Of a stretch of DNA of 64,000 bases, positions 13,360 to 25,181 are shown piece after piece. The translations under genes and the position numbers were made by a program. Under the pieces are notes generated by a model. That model ran no database searches and was not told the DNA's origin. It saw nothing but the letters and a program-made list of their open reading frames with translations. Origin of the DNA: Aspidiotus rigidus (taxonomy: Eukaryota > Arthropoda > Insecta > Hemiptera > Diaspididae); contig JAVHKY010000055.1 in assembly GCA_035079385.1 (NCBI GenBank), positions 186,001 through 250,000 of the forward strand, read 5' to 3'. How positions within the stretch are numbered: the first letter of the stretch is position 1; every line of letters starts with the position of its first letter.

Positions 13360-14240
13360 TACAACAGATAGACCGAGCATCAATGAATCATTGAACGAGT
13401 AGTAAACCAAGTACGTATAGAACACGTCTTATCAGTGCACCGTGAAATTTGACCAAACTGATATTATTTTCAGCAAAAATTATTCCCTCAAATATTTATT
13501 CTCTAAAATACAATAAATAAGGTAAATTCTTTACCTATGATTTTTTCAATGCTCACGAACGTTCAGGCAAAATTTATTACCGTTATTTAGCTTTATTCAA
13601 CCTTTATCTGACAGATTTCATTTTTTGACAAGGTGATAGGTACACAGGAAAATTTTTTACCATACAAGTACGTGTAGAACACTTATTAGTGCACCGTTAA
13701 ATTTGACCAAATTGATATCTCCAGCAAAAAAATTATACTCCTCAAATTTGACCTAAAATATTGCCCAAAACTTATTCTCTAAAATACAATAAATAAGGTA
13801 AATCCTTTACCTATGATTTTTTCAACGCTCACAAACGTTCAGGCATAATTTATTACCATTATTTTGCCTTACTCAAGCCTTATCTGACAGATTTCATTTT
13901 TGACAAGGTATAGGTACACAGAAAAAAATTTTTACTATGCAAGTACGTATAGTACACTTATCAGAACACTGACAAATTTGTCCAAATTGATAGCATTTCC
14001 ATCAAAAATTATATTCCTCAAATTTGACCCAAAATATTACCCCAAAATTTATTCTCTAAAATCATGATAAATGAGGTAAATTTTTTACCTTATTTTAAAG
14101 GGGTTAAATTTTCAACCTCTTACTATCTATGATTTTTTCAACGCTCACGAACGTTCAGGCATAATTTATTACCTATATTTAGCTTATTTTGGACTTTATT
14201 TGATAGAAATTACTTTCACCAAGGATATATAATTTTCACC
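13360..14240 (+). repeat. Three tandem units of about 250-300 bp
   Basis: Three copies of a unit containing TTATCAGTGCACCG, a phrase near AATACAATAAATAAGGTAAA, and CTCACGAACGTTCAGGC follow one another. The block opens with GACCATACAACAGATAGACC. The same array occurs inverted at 34440-35115. Confidence 0.85.
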
Positions 14241-17200
14241 TAGGTAAGTACACAGTAAAATTTGTCAATAGCACTATAATTTAAAAAAAAAAAAACTTGA
14301 AAATGACAAAATTATAACGGTCGAAAGTGGTATGAAACGCTGAACCTGGAGGAAATCATGAAATCATTGAGCTTGTACGAGTAGTTACGACGGGTTCTTA
14401 TCCCAACTGACCTATGACGAACGACTTTGTCGCCGTCAATCGAATAATACCTGTAGAATAATTTAAGGGTAATAGGTACCGCATGTAATGTACAGTAGAG
14501 CAGTCCGATGAAACGATAAAATAATGAATCATCATTTTTCCAACACCTACGAAAAATCGTCAGCGAACAACACAACGGTACACGCTTACGTCACCGTCAA
14601 CCGTCGAGCCGATAGCAAACGAACCGGCTACCCAGGGCTACCCTCTCGAATCTGGAGTCGCGGCCAGCATCGGGCCGTCTCGAAGACAATTATGAAAGCC
14701 ATACCCCCTCTGTAGAAAATTCGACTGCTACGCCCGAGAGCATTACCACATCATCTCTGTCTTGGAGAGATACTCGCGAATTTTGGATAATTTGAATCGT
14801 TTTTGTAATACTGTAGTCGAAAGTAAAGTTGATTAAAATATCGTCGGAAAAGTAATCGAAGTATTCTTTTTTATCGTATCGAAGTCGCGAAAGGAAATTC
14901 AATTTCTTGGAAGATTCAACAGCGTAGCAATCAAGGTGATACGAAGCGTTCCTTCGAATCGTAATTTAACTTCGGAGCAGGAACACGTATCATATGACCC
15001 CACATGGTTTTTTTTTTATCCAGAAAACAATACCTATATAATCAATAAAAACGAATTCAAAAATTTCAAAGGCAATGTTATTCTTATGAGAAAATCAATA
15101 TGAGGTTAGTGGGCACTCGAATTTCAACAAAAATGGGTTCACCTGAAAGGTATTTAACTCGTATTTCAGACTTTTTTTCAGAGAAATCACCGGTCTGTCA
15201 TTTTCACCAAGGTAGATCAGTTTGTCAAGAAATTACAATCATTTTACAAGAATTACAGTTCCCAAAAGGTCTTTAACCCACTCAAATCATTCAGCCATAT
15301 TTCTCCAAAAATGAATATCAATATCAGAGAAAATGCGCTTCGAAAAAAAATAGAGCACAAACATGCGGTCAACGTTCAGGCAGAAACTAATGTGAATATT
15401 TTCTCTTATTGATCAAATTCGACAGAACAAATAATATACTAAATAATGAAGCCGCAGGTTGCGTGTTTTTTATTCGAAATAATATGGAAAAATATAGCAG
15501 CAAATATAAATGTTCGTACGTAAATATCTCATACAATCATTTTCATAGGTTACAGAAAAAAATGTTTGCCAACAAAAGATAAAGAAATTGAGAAATTCAA
15601 ATCTCCTCATATCGTACGCGTGCTGAGTGAAGTACAAAAAACTAGTTTAATTACAAAAACGAGACTTTTTTTGTGATGTAGCAACGTAAGAGTAGAAGCA
15701 TACGAGCATCAGCACATGAAACCAGACATCAAATTTTAGGAACTTGTTGACACTGTTCTACCAAGACAGACGAGACTTGAGACAAAAGTTCGTACTTCGT
15801 CGAAAAAGTCGTAACTAAATCCAACCTTCAGGTTAATCACAACTCTCATCAAGAATGTATTCGACTCTTACCTCAATTCCCCTCCGCCTAGGGGACCAGA
15901 CCTGACTAGCTCAATCGGGGCGAGCATGAATAACATCTTTCTGAGGGCGTGAGTAACCGAAGATAGACCACAGTCAGTTTTTGGTTCACCTTTTGAGATC
16001 ACATAGGCTATACGAAATATCTTGATAATTGAGGCTAGCGTTGTCGTTGATACGGGCTCTACTTTTCCCGTCAAACAGAAGAAAATAGTTTGTCGTAGTA
16101 ATTATAAATCTTGATCGAAAATTTTTCTAAGTAAAATAAACATAATCTCCGCTCGTTCGATAGGGTTGAACGAGTATCTGAAAAACCTGAAAATAAACGA
16201 GGACTGTACAAGCCAGTCGGTTGGGCCTAGAGAGAGAGAGAGATCTATGGGTAACCTGAAATAGAAATTTAGAAAATAGGGCCGAAAGAATCATTCGTTG
16301 ATAATTCGCAGACTGCAGTATTGTTCTTAGATATAATCACTTTCGTTTTCCAACTCGTAGGGATCTGAGAAATCTCTGAAAAGTTAAACTACTCGATACT
16401 CATCAACTCAGAGAAAGGATTCGAACATTTCGAAATACACAAGAAAATTCACATTATTATTAAACGAGTCAACATTACCAGAGACTAGCACATTGTATAT
16501 GATACAGCCATGTACAAAAGCAGCAAAGGAAGACCGTCGATCCATCATCAATAATAAAATATAATTTAGCCGACTCGATCCGTCGATATTACTGCTTTTC
16601 GAATCCGGGTGACTTTGGTCATCTAGCTCTCTTTGTTGATATTGGTGTTGAAGCAAATATGTAGACGATTGTATTCTGTTCAGCCCAGTACAATCCAAAT
16701 CACCTATTCGAATAAATGCCCACGAAATTCGAATGTGAGCGAGCTATACGGCACCACGTATAACCTCGAGATATTGTACTGAGATCCGGGGCACGACACC
16801 CTTCTCCCAGTCTGATATTAAAACACTCTGCGCGAATTTGATACTTTCGAACAGACGTTTTGGTACAATACCAAATTTCAACGATTTCAGATCGATAACA
16901 CAAAAAATAAGTTGGCGACACTTCCGATCTTTCGTTAATTAAATCATCGTTCAATAAGAACATACTGTCGTATCAAAACAAGTACGTTTTCACTCTAAAA
17001 ACACCCTCTGTCGGACCATATATCGTAAAAAGATAGCTGAAATTTCTTTAGATGTTCGGCACATCGACCGAGAGCGGAGCATGTTGAAATCGCACGTATA
17101 CGTACTTAATTCCCTATCGATAGAAAATACATCCTTCGATATGAAAGTCAGAACATACAGTGACCCGCCGATGAGCCGAAGCTCACCGGTGAGGCACCGT

Positions 17201-17505
17201 AAAAAAAAAATAGTCCACTCGGCCGCATGCCGTAGATTAGGTAAATTTGAAAAAAGTGGGAAAAAGATAGAAAGAAAGAAGATAGGTAACGCACTCGATA
17301 AGGATACTATAAGAAGGGGAAGTAGGAAAAAAGTTCGCTACGCGACGGTAGACCAGGATGTAACGTTGATGTACGAATATTAAAATCCACCTAATCTCTA
17401 CACTAATACTACCGCAACCGGTACCGATGAACTAGCCTACCTATTCGAAAAGTTCGTTCCACGCACTCGTTGATACATCTCATTTTCTCAATAAATACTC
17501 ATAGG
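14241..17505. other. No gene seen
   Basis: No reading frame here has recognisable motifs or convincing splice signals. A short AG microsatellite lies at 16231-16243. A 100-residue Lys/Arg-rich plus-strand ORF at 17081-17383 is intact but looks like chance. Confidence 0.4.
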
Positions 17506-17690
17506 GCCTATACAATGAGGAAACAATATAAATTCTGTTATCCTTCTTATGAATTATTCTATTTGAAGAAGATGAAGGTAGTACATATATATCAGTTTGC
17601 CTATACAATGAGAAAACAATATAAATTCTCTTATCCTTCTTATGAATTATTCTATTTGAAGAATATGAAAGGTGGTACAAATATCACCTT
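17506..17690. repeat. Tandem duplication, about 93 bp, two copies
   Basis: CCTATACAATGAG, AACAATATAAATTCT and ATTATTCTATTTGAAGAA recur about 93 bp apart with few differences. The right-hand copy contains the stop codon of the gene on the minus strand above 17647, so the duplication overlaps that gene's 3' end. Confidence 0.9.
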
Positions 17691-19880
17691 CTTTTACTTT
17701 ATAAACATCTTTTAAAATTTTTCTAATGTCGTCGATTGACGGTGGTTTAATTCCTAAATGAAATTTTGGGATAATTTTGTGCGTGGCGTTGTGAACGACT
17801 ATAATGACGAATACCAACTTGGCGGCCGCTTCAATGATATCGCCCATTGAAGCACCGGCGCGAAATGAAACCAGAAATGGATCCCGAGATTCTTGTATTA
17901 TATAAATCCATTTCACGAACAAATCGTCAAATTGGGCCAAGATTTTGGCTTTTTGTGGTGGTAACGGAGTGGATTGACTAGAAGAGGTTGTTGAACCTAC
18001 TCCATAATGAATATTGATTGCGTTCAACGTATCCTGTCTCCAACTCGTTGATTGGGGCGTCTGTAACCAGTATTTCGACATCATTGTCTCTTCATTGTAT
18101 CTAAGATCGATTAATACAAGTACATCTTGAATGATATCGTTTGCTAATGCCTGAAAACAACATTTTTGTATTATAAATTATCACTTTGTATCGACGAGAA
18201 AAAATAGCTCAGAACAGAATGTCTTTGTTACGTATTGGGTTTCTGTTATATGCGATGAAAAGGAATCACAAGTTATATCTCATTATGATAACGTCGAACA
18301 AAGATAAGAGAAAAATCTGAATTTTCTTTTCAACGTACTCGCTTACAAAAATTAAACTTTCTACAGCTTTCTAACATTTACAATTCGTGTATCTGTTTTG
18401 ACTAGAAGAGTCGCAATGTATAAGTTACATAATTGGTGACGAATAAAAATTACTAACCAGCTTTTCCTCTGCCGATTTCCTCTTCTCAACTTCCTCGACG
18501 TACTTGGTCATGAGTTCATCGTAAATAGACTTTGGTACCTGAAAATGGGAAAAATTATTACGATTCTGATAGAACTAATGCAATCATTCTAGAATTGAGA
18601 ACAGCATAAACTAATAAAAAACGAGCGAGGCGTTCAATTTAGAGACAGTTAACGAAGAATATAACCTTGTGAAAACACATAAAGGAACATTAATTATTGT
18701 AGAAGTGCAACTCATCGCGTAAGACAATTTAAAAATTCCTCATTCTGTATTCTCGCTGCAGCCGAGCATCATCAGATTTGATGGCTGTGCTCAATTGGTG
18801 TTAGAATTTCAAGTGCAACTTATCACGTAAGACTATTTAAAAAAATCCTCACTCTGTATTCCCGCTGCTGTCGAGCACCATCAAATTCAATGGCTATTTG
18901 CTACTCGAATACAACATAAAACATGCAGACATTTAATTCACAATAATCGAGTAAGTACAGAACACTGAAGAAGACTTGCTCCGCAGATATCCACAAAAGA
19001 ATCCAGTTGAACAGAATAAGTTAATACTCACTGTCCCGTTCTTCCCAGACCCATTACTTTCATCCGGTCAAGAATAAAACTGGAGATTAGAATACCCTGA
19101 TGAATTATTTCTCGTAAAAAATGACAAAAATATAGTTCACAATAATCGAGTTAGTACAGAAAATACTGAAGAAGACTTGCTCCGCAGATAGGTATCCACA
19201 AAAGAATTCAGTTGAACAGAAAGTGAATACTTACATTCTCCGGCTTCTCAGCTTTACTGTAGTATCTTTTCTCACCTCCACTGAACAGGGGCGATACTTT
19301 ATTACGCAAAAAACTTGCCTGCTCGAAACACCGTCGTAGGGCGGGTGCCATTTCGACCTGTCTGGGACTAGCTCGAAATACCATACCGAAACGATCCATA
19401 TCGTAACGTGGTGAGGCGAAGTGCATCATTTCTACGGCGCAACATGCCAATCCAAAGGTCAGAGGCCATAGAGCACCCTGAAAACGATTTTCACCACTTT
19501 TCAATGAGTGGGCCGTACGCACAACGTACTTGAAGTTCGAAAATTCCAATGGTATCATTACTTTACGACCCAAATTGATGTCGTCCGCTCGGGCTAAAAC
19601 GTACTGGACGGCATTGTCGACGGTGAACGGCTTCATCGGAGTGTGAAACGGCGAATATTTTTGATACGACTGTTTCTCTGCGCAATGCAAAGGGGAGGAT
19701 CTTGGTGAAAGACGGTATGCTACTAATATTATATCGCAGAAGCGGAGAACTAACCAGGTTCGACGGTTTTATCAACAGCTGTAGAATCGGAATCTTCTTT
19801 CAAGTGAGCATTCGTACACGTTACCGTTCTCACCGATTTTAATGGAGACAGTTTATGCAAGTTGATGAAAAATGCGGTGG
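17647..19880 (-). CDS. NDUFS7: Chimeric gene: NDUFS7 N-terminal half joined to unknown C-terminus
   Basis: NDUFS7 (PSST) is the complex I subunit that carries iron-sulfur cluster N2 in mitochondria. Five minus-strand exons join with matching phases: 19880-19755 (leader-like, basic), 19677-19562 (ends [11 protein letters not shown]), 19477-19235, 18538-18458 and 18150-17647 with a stop. Exon three begins [20 protein letters not shown] and continues [19 protein letters not shown], unmistakably NDUFS7. It then reads [13 protein letters not shown], as if about a dozen family residues before MAPALRK were missing, and goes on to [12 protein letters not shown]. The later NDUFS7 parts with the other two N2 cysteine sites (GSCANGG and PGCPP) are absent. 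The last two exons give a charged helix and about 167 residues I do not recognise. Donors and acceptors are mostly canonical. No start codon was found upstream of 19880. It could be a new fusion gene or a decaying duplicate; it cannot bind N2 normally. Confidence 0.75.
18700..18900. repeat. Diverged tandem duplication in an intron, about 105 bp
   Basis: AAGTGCAACT, CGTAAGAC and TCTGTATTC recur, in the same order, at about 18707 and 18811 with several changes. It lies in the intron before the 18538-18458 exon of the NDUFS7-like gene. Confidence 0.75.
18938..19235. repeat. Direct repeat that duplicates a 5' splice-site region
   Basis: The segments 18938-19035 and 19138-19235 share CACAATAATCGAG, GAAGAAGACTTGCTCCGCAG and CAGTTGAACAGAA. 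On the minus strand the right-hand copy contains the GTAAGT donor of the NDUFS7-like exon 3. The left copy carries a GTGAGT at the matching place next to unrelated sequence, so a second, possibly cryptic, donor exists. Confidence 0.85.
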
Positions 19881-20072
19881 CTGGAACGAAACAGAAGACA
19901 AATGAGATTTAAGGTGGAGAATGTTTCTCAGCAGAGTTCTGTCGGCGTTAGTGCTGAGAGTCAGAGGGATAATGAATCAACGATGAAACGTACACTTACG
20001 ACAGCTCGCCAACGCAATTGCTGGTGATGAATCGAATCCGAATGGTACAAGAATTGAGAAGAAAATTTGAAG

Positions 20073-20130
20073 ATAATTCGACGCAGTTTACCATGAGCCA
20101 CATAATTCGACGCAGTTTACCATGAGCCAC
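20073..20130. repeat. Perfect 29-bp tandem duplication
   Basis: Two adjacent copies of a 29-bp unit beginning ATAATTCGACGCAG. It lies just upstream of the visible exons of the NDUFS7-like gene. Confidence 0.95.
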
Positions 20131-20466
20131 AGAAACCAAACCCTTTCTCGATCGCCTACCGCTGGAATATTGGCTCAAGTTCAGCTGTTCTTCGTACACA
20201 GAAAATCTATTATAATAAAAGACGACTTGCCGAGCGATGCATGCGCGATGTATGTTCGAATTATGTTAATTTTTACGTCTAGAAAAGGCTGAAAAAGAAG
20301 ACACGACACGACCGCTTTTAACCTTTATTAGAACGAGAGATTTCGTAGATTTGAACAGAGCAAAAGCCAGAAATGTGCAAAAGCAATAAAATTTTCTTTC
20401 ATCGGTATTTCGGTATCGGTGAACTCACAGAATGGTAAATTTCCTCAACCTTTGTGGGCATTTGAC

Positions 20467-21341
20467 CACGGCCTACTTTATATAAGGCCGGAATGCAGAA
20501 AATGACAACAGCGCGCAGTGGATTCTTATCAGTGATGTTTCGGGGCGGTTCATGTTCATCGGTGCGGTGTAACCACGGTGTACGTGTACCGCACTTCGTC
20601 TCCTATCTGATTTTTAATTCTCAAACGATGATAACTGCACTTGTACTGCACCAATTTTACTAAAATTGGGCTTAAAAAACAGAAAATCGTTTGCTCTTCA
20701 AGTTATATTCTCTTCGTTTTTTCCGAAAACCGCGTTTTATTAGCGTGCGAATCAAAATACTTGAATTTTTTCGTTTTTTCCCATAAGCGTCCATGTAAAC
20801 CACGGTATAAGATGAAGAGGTAATGACACAACGCTAAAATCGTGTCCGCAGTTTTGAAGTTGTACGTACAAACTTCCGCTAGGTTTGCAGCGAACACTCC
20901 GGCTGTTTCCCTGTTCCTTCTACACCCCACCTGCGCCGAGACGGTACCGTTGGTACCCTAGTATTGATGAAATTTCCAAGGATTGTAAAAAATCCAAGAA
21001 TTTACTTAGAAGGATGATTCTTTCAAAATTTTATAGAGTAGATTAAATGGTATTTTTATGCCAAATATGAAATGCATCGGCTGATTCCTAATCCTGCAAT
21101 AAATTTTTGAAAGTAGCGGCGTTCCCATAAGACTCTGTACATTACCCATCACTTTCATCACGAGCGCTGCGCTCGGAATGTTCAGAACTACTTCAAAATC
21201 ACGGACAGCGTTTACCACTGTCAGAATACGTTCGTGTCACTACCTCTTCATCTTATACCGTGATGTAAACCTGTATCCACTGATTTTAGAGTGCGACGTT
21301 GTGACTTCGCTACATTCCGGCCTTATATAAAGTAGGCCGTG
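20467..21341. mobile_element. hAT-like MITE, ends CACGGCCTACTTTATATAAG
   Basis: Inverted termini of about 29 bp (CACGGCCTACTTTATATAAG and its complement) are flanked by ATTTGAC at 20460-20466 and 21342-21348. A second MITE (20801-21262) sits inside it. Confidence 0.8.
20801..21262. mobile_element. hAT-like MITE, family 2 (CACGGTATAAG), TSD ATGTAAAC
   Basis: 462 bp with inverted ends CACGGTATAAGATGAAGAGG. A perfect 8-bp TSD, ATGTAAAC, lies at 20793-20800 and 21263-21270. Nearly identical in length and sequence to 21639-22100. Confidence 0.93.
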
Positions 21342-21638
21342 ATTTGACACACTCTTTGTCGAAAATACTGGCTCTTGCCAATCTTTCGACTTTCAACTAT
21401 CGATCTTCAACCAGATCTTCACAGTCGAAAGACTAAACCCTCTGACACATGTCTCATCAGAAAGCCATACGGCTCATTCAATTCTTTGATTCCTTCAATT
21501 CATCGTTCTCGTTCATACATATTAAAAAAACGATGATCTTTTCGAGACATCTTGGTAAACGTGCTCTTGTACAAGCGCTGTACGTATTACGCGTCTCGAG
21601 CGTCTCGAAAATATTCACATTATTTATTTGTCTGTAAT

Positions 21639-22100
21639 CACGGTATAAGATGAAGAGGTAATGACACAACGCTAAAATCGTGTCCGCAGTTTTGAAGTTG
21701 TACGTACAAACTTCCGCTAGGTTTGCAGCGAACACTCGGGCTGTTTCCCTGTTCCTTCTACACCCCACCTGCGCCGAGACGGTACCGTTGGTACCCTAGT
21801 ATTGATGAAATTTCCAAGGATTATAAAAAATCCAAGAATTTACTTAGAAGGGTGATTCTTTCAAAATTTTATAGAGTAGATTAAATGGTATTTTTATGCC
21901 AAATATGAAATGCATCGGCTGATTCCTGATCCTGCAATAAATTTTTGAAAGTAGCGGCGTTCCCATAAGACTCTGTACATTACCCATCACTTTCATCACG
22001 AGCGCTGCGCTCGGGATGTTCAGAACTACTTCAAAATCACGGACAGCGTTTACCACAGTCAGAATACGTTCGTGTCACTACCTCTTCATCTTATACCGTG
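21639..22100. mobile_element. hAT-like MITE, family 2, TSD TCTGTAAT
   Basis: 462 bp, nearly identical to 20801-21262. A perfect TSD, TCTGTAAT, lies at 21631-21638 and 22101-22108. The low divergence implies recent transposition. Confidence 0.93.
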
Positions 22101-22108
22101 TCTGTAAT

Positions 22109-23055
22109 TCACACTATCTCAAATTACATTATAATTGTGAGTGACGATTGCCGGCGATACAATGTCTGAAAAACAGGTCAGTTTCTTAATTCAATCATTC
22201 AAATCTGCTTTCTGCGACAACTCCAGCTTTCGTTGATGGATCCTTGTTGTCTCAGTGCCTTCGAACACGTTGAGGTTCTATCTGTCCGCAACTGTTCACA
22301 CTTCATCGCCGGCGTCGTCATTCTCTCCCTCATTCATAAATTATTGTCCCTACAATATGTAGCTCTAATTTATTCCCTTCGAATTAGACTGACTTCTCTA
22401 ACGGTGGCTTACTTTCTGTTTGTCACCAGGAAAAGAAGATTAATCTAGCTATAAGAAGAAACTCGTATTCATTCGCGAGGGAGTCACGACGCCGGAGGAC
22501 GATTTTAATTTCTCTACATAATTAATTTGTGCATGATTCCATATTGTATATATTTATTATGATAATATAAATCTTGTATTTCTTGTGTCTTTCGTGATTC
22601 ATTATTATTAGCTCCTAATGTTTCACTCTCGCTTTTAGCTTCGACTTCGAGAACGTCGTGTGTGTGCATTCTCCGTCTCTCCGTAAAGCCTCTCTGAGAC
22701 CGACCTCGCGATAGGGTTGCGCTCACGCGCCATCTTAATTCATCGCACCTCTGTTCGAATTCAACGAACACGATTTATAGGTTCGCCCTAATCGTCCGGC
22801 AGTCAGCACAGATTTGGTCTTAGGATCTGTTAGTTGTTGACGATTTTCTCGATAGCGTCTGCTGGGTTTATCGATTTTCTCATATCGATAAATGTTTAGC
22901 TATCGTTCGAGGAGAATTTCCGTCACTCTTCATCAAGTTGCAAAACGACATAATATTATTCGGAGTAAAGTTCGGAGTGCACCTAGCAGTGGCGCGCTAC
23001 CGTCGACTTTCTGAAAACGTGACCATGAAGATTTTCCCATGAGACTACGTGTTAA
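22109..23055. other. No gene seen
   Basis: No supported gene. ATGTCTGAAAAACAG followed by GTCAGT at about 22161 could be a tiny first exon, but nothing downstream supports it. The GC-richer part (22640-22900) has no recognised product. Confidence 0.35.
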
Positions 23056-23494
23056 GGGTATGCTCTACCTAGTCACTCACACGTAGACACACACAAAATA
23101 TGTATCACATGTTGTGATTTTTGCCCCGAGATAACTGATTAAATAAAGCATGAAATATCTTGAAACTTCGTATTTACGTAGACAAAACTTAGGAAAATAC
23201 GGCTAATTGGTTCACACGAACTAATTTTGTTCATTAATTGGAATTCAACGATTCGAAGATGGCCCCTTCAGATGTAAGTTTAAACGTTTCCTCGAGATCA
23301 TTCAGAATATTTCGCGATCTGTCAACTAATTAGCCGTATTTTCCTCAACTTCAAGAATAAATTACACCACGTTCCGAATCATTTTGTACATTATTCGATA
23401 TGTTATATGTGGGCAAAAATCACTACCCGCAACACACCATTTTGTGTAATACACGTGTATTTTCTGTGTGTGAGTGACTAGGTAGAGCATACCC
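23056..23494. mobile_element. piggyBac-like MITE (family 3), TTAA target
   Basis: 439 bp with inverted ends GGGTATGCTCTACCTAGTCA flanked by TTAA on both sides (23052-23055 and 23495-23498). An inner inverted pair, AAATACGGCTAATTGGTT and AACTAATTAGCCGTATTT, lies inside. No transposase. Other copies at 35787-36393 and 39728-40623. Confidence 0.93.
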
Positions 23495-23498
23495 TTAA

Positions 23499-24373
23499 CT
23501 AATCTGGAAATATCTTGGGAACGAAAGCTTTAATTGAAAAATTGAACAGAATAAATTTTATTGGTCTTTAAATTGTCTTTCAAAAAAGACCATTTTCATT
23601 TTGGTCTGAACATTTTTTAAAATCGTGTGTAAAATAATCAGCTGTTTTATAGTTCTTTTTTTTCACACCACTGAAATTGTAGAGCGCGACTCTTTCGCGC
23701 TTGCACTCCGAATCGCGACCTCTGAGAGTGTTTCACGTGGTTATGTGTGGTCACGTCACGCTTTGTTTCCGGTTTGGAGCTTCGGGGCTTCGTTCCTTCG
23801 TTTTGCTCTCTCTCTGTCGTGAATCAATTAGTTCGTGAATAAAGAAAAGAACAATGTAACCCGAACAATTTACGATTTCTTTATTTAGAGGTGTTTTTAG
23901 TATTAATTAACACGAGCGGTTGATTAATAAAGACCCAAACACACCAAATACTACATACCAAAAGAGAAAACCGAATCAAACACCGGGCGAACGAGAAACG
24001 CAGCGTTATGGGCAGAATGACTCTGTGACTCTTTTCAACGAATCAAAACTCAAAAGGGGTATCTTTCTTTCAACAGAAGCGCTACAGTCTTGCTAAACTG
24101 TAAAGCAGAGGTACTTGTCGCGGACATCTCCGCAAGATTTGAAAAGTGGTCCAAAAAAATCTAAAATTGGTATCACCGGATAGGGAATTTAAAAACAAAT
24201 AAATTTTATTCTTTACAATAAAATTTTTCCAAAAAATCGATAGTTATTGAGATAGATTGAAAAGCGTTAAAACCGCTCATAAGCGCAATGTAAAATTCCC
24301 GTGTCGGGCGTCATGTGCGTCGCGAAACCACGCAAATCCAGCGTCAAATAACTTGTCCTATATACAACTTTGA
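23499..24373. other. No gene; possible solo-LTR-like patch
   Basis: The part from about 23660 to 23900 is richer in C and T and has AATAAAG near its right side, a loose resemblance to an LTR R/U5 region. No terminal repeats or primer site were found. Confidence 0.3.
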
Positions 24374-24655
24374 GCATAATTCGGGCCGTTCATCCGGTTG
24401 TAGCGCTGGCGTCGCCAATGTAAAGTAAATGGAGAGAAGTGATAAGGAAAATACGGGAGCATACGGGATCTGGACACAAAAATACACAGAGATTTACAGT
24501 TTTTCATAAATTTCTAAAATATAATGCATTTTACGAAAAAATGTAAAGAATAAAAGTGAAAGTGCATAAAATTCTCTTTCAGATGAGTGTATTTTCAAAG
24601 AAATTGAGAAACTTGAGAAATTTCGTTGTTGTTGTTATTTGAACGGCCCGAATAT
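24374..24655. repeat. Short inverted-repeat element
   Basis: ATTCGGGCCGTTCA at 24377 is matched in reverse by GAACGGCCCGAAT near 24653. A small MITE is likely, but the TSD is unclear. Confidence 0.55.
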
Positions 24656-24810
24656 ACAGAGACATTTTTTTTCCTGCGCACCCCCTGAGTGTACTGCTAA
24701 TGGCTTTGTGACTGCTGAAAACACGTATTTTGCGATAATGTATATTACATGTACAGTGCTATGCAGCAGTGTACTCGGGATGGGGGTGCGGAGGAAAAAA
24801 TGTCCCTGCA
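24656..24810. repeat. Imperfect foldback, about 45-bp arms
   Basis: The left arm (GACATTTTTTTTCCTGCGCA, then CCCCCTGAGTGTACTGCT) pairs with the right arm (AGCAGTGTACTCGGG to AAAAATGTC) around a 55-bp loop. It resembles a small MITE. Confidence 0.7.
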
Positions 24811-25181
24811 TTATCATAAGTATTATCGCGCCTTGTCAACATTCACATCAGCTGTTCGCTTTTATTGTTGTATGTATTGGGAGCTTTCCCGGGTTTTTAT
24901 GAAAAGGTACTGAACAGGGTGACCTTCCTTGTGCTCACACTGTCCCGTCATCCTGTTCTCCTGTGTCCGTCTGACAATCCTGTACTGCCTGTGTCATCAA
25001 GGTTAGCAGCAGCCAACACGATTACACAACACAGCTTGGTAGTTCCCGGTCTGACGTACTCTTGTACTTGTATTACTTGTATTCCCATAATATTCACAAA
25101 ATTACAGAGAGTCTAGAATTTTATTTTGATGACACAACTAGATAAAATTAGTCAGTTTCATATTCTTTCCCATCTTATATG

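Noticed and set aside
16231..16243. AG repeat as a regulatory site
   Set aside because: A short microsatellite with nothing around it to support a function.
17081..17383. 100-residue basic plus-strand ORF as a gene
   Set aside because: No motif, no splice or poly(A) support, and composition is like its surroundings.
20703..22056. Pairs of identical minus-strand ORFs (MGCRRNRET and MVNAVRDFE types)
   Set aside because: They are repeated because they lie in two near-identical MITE copies; no sign of coding.
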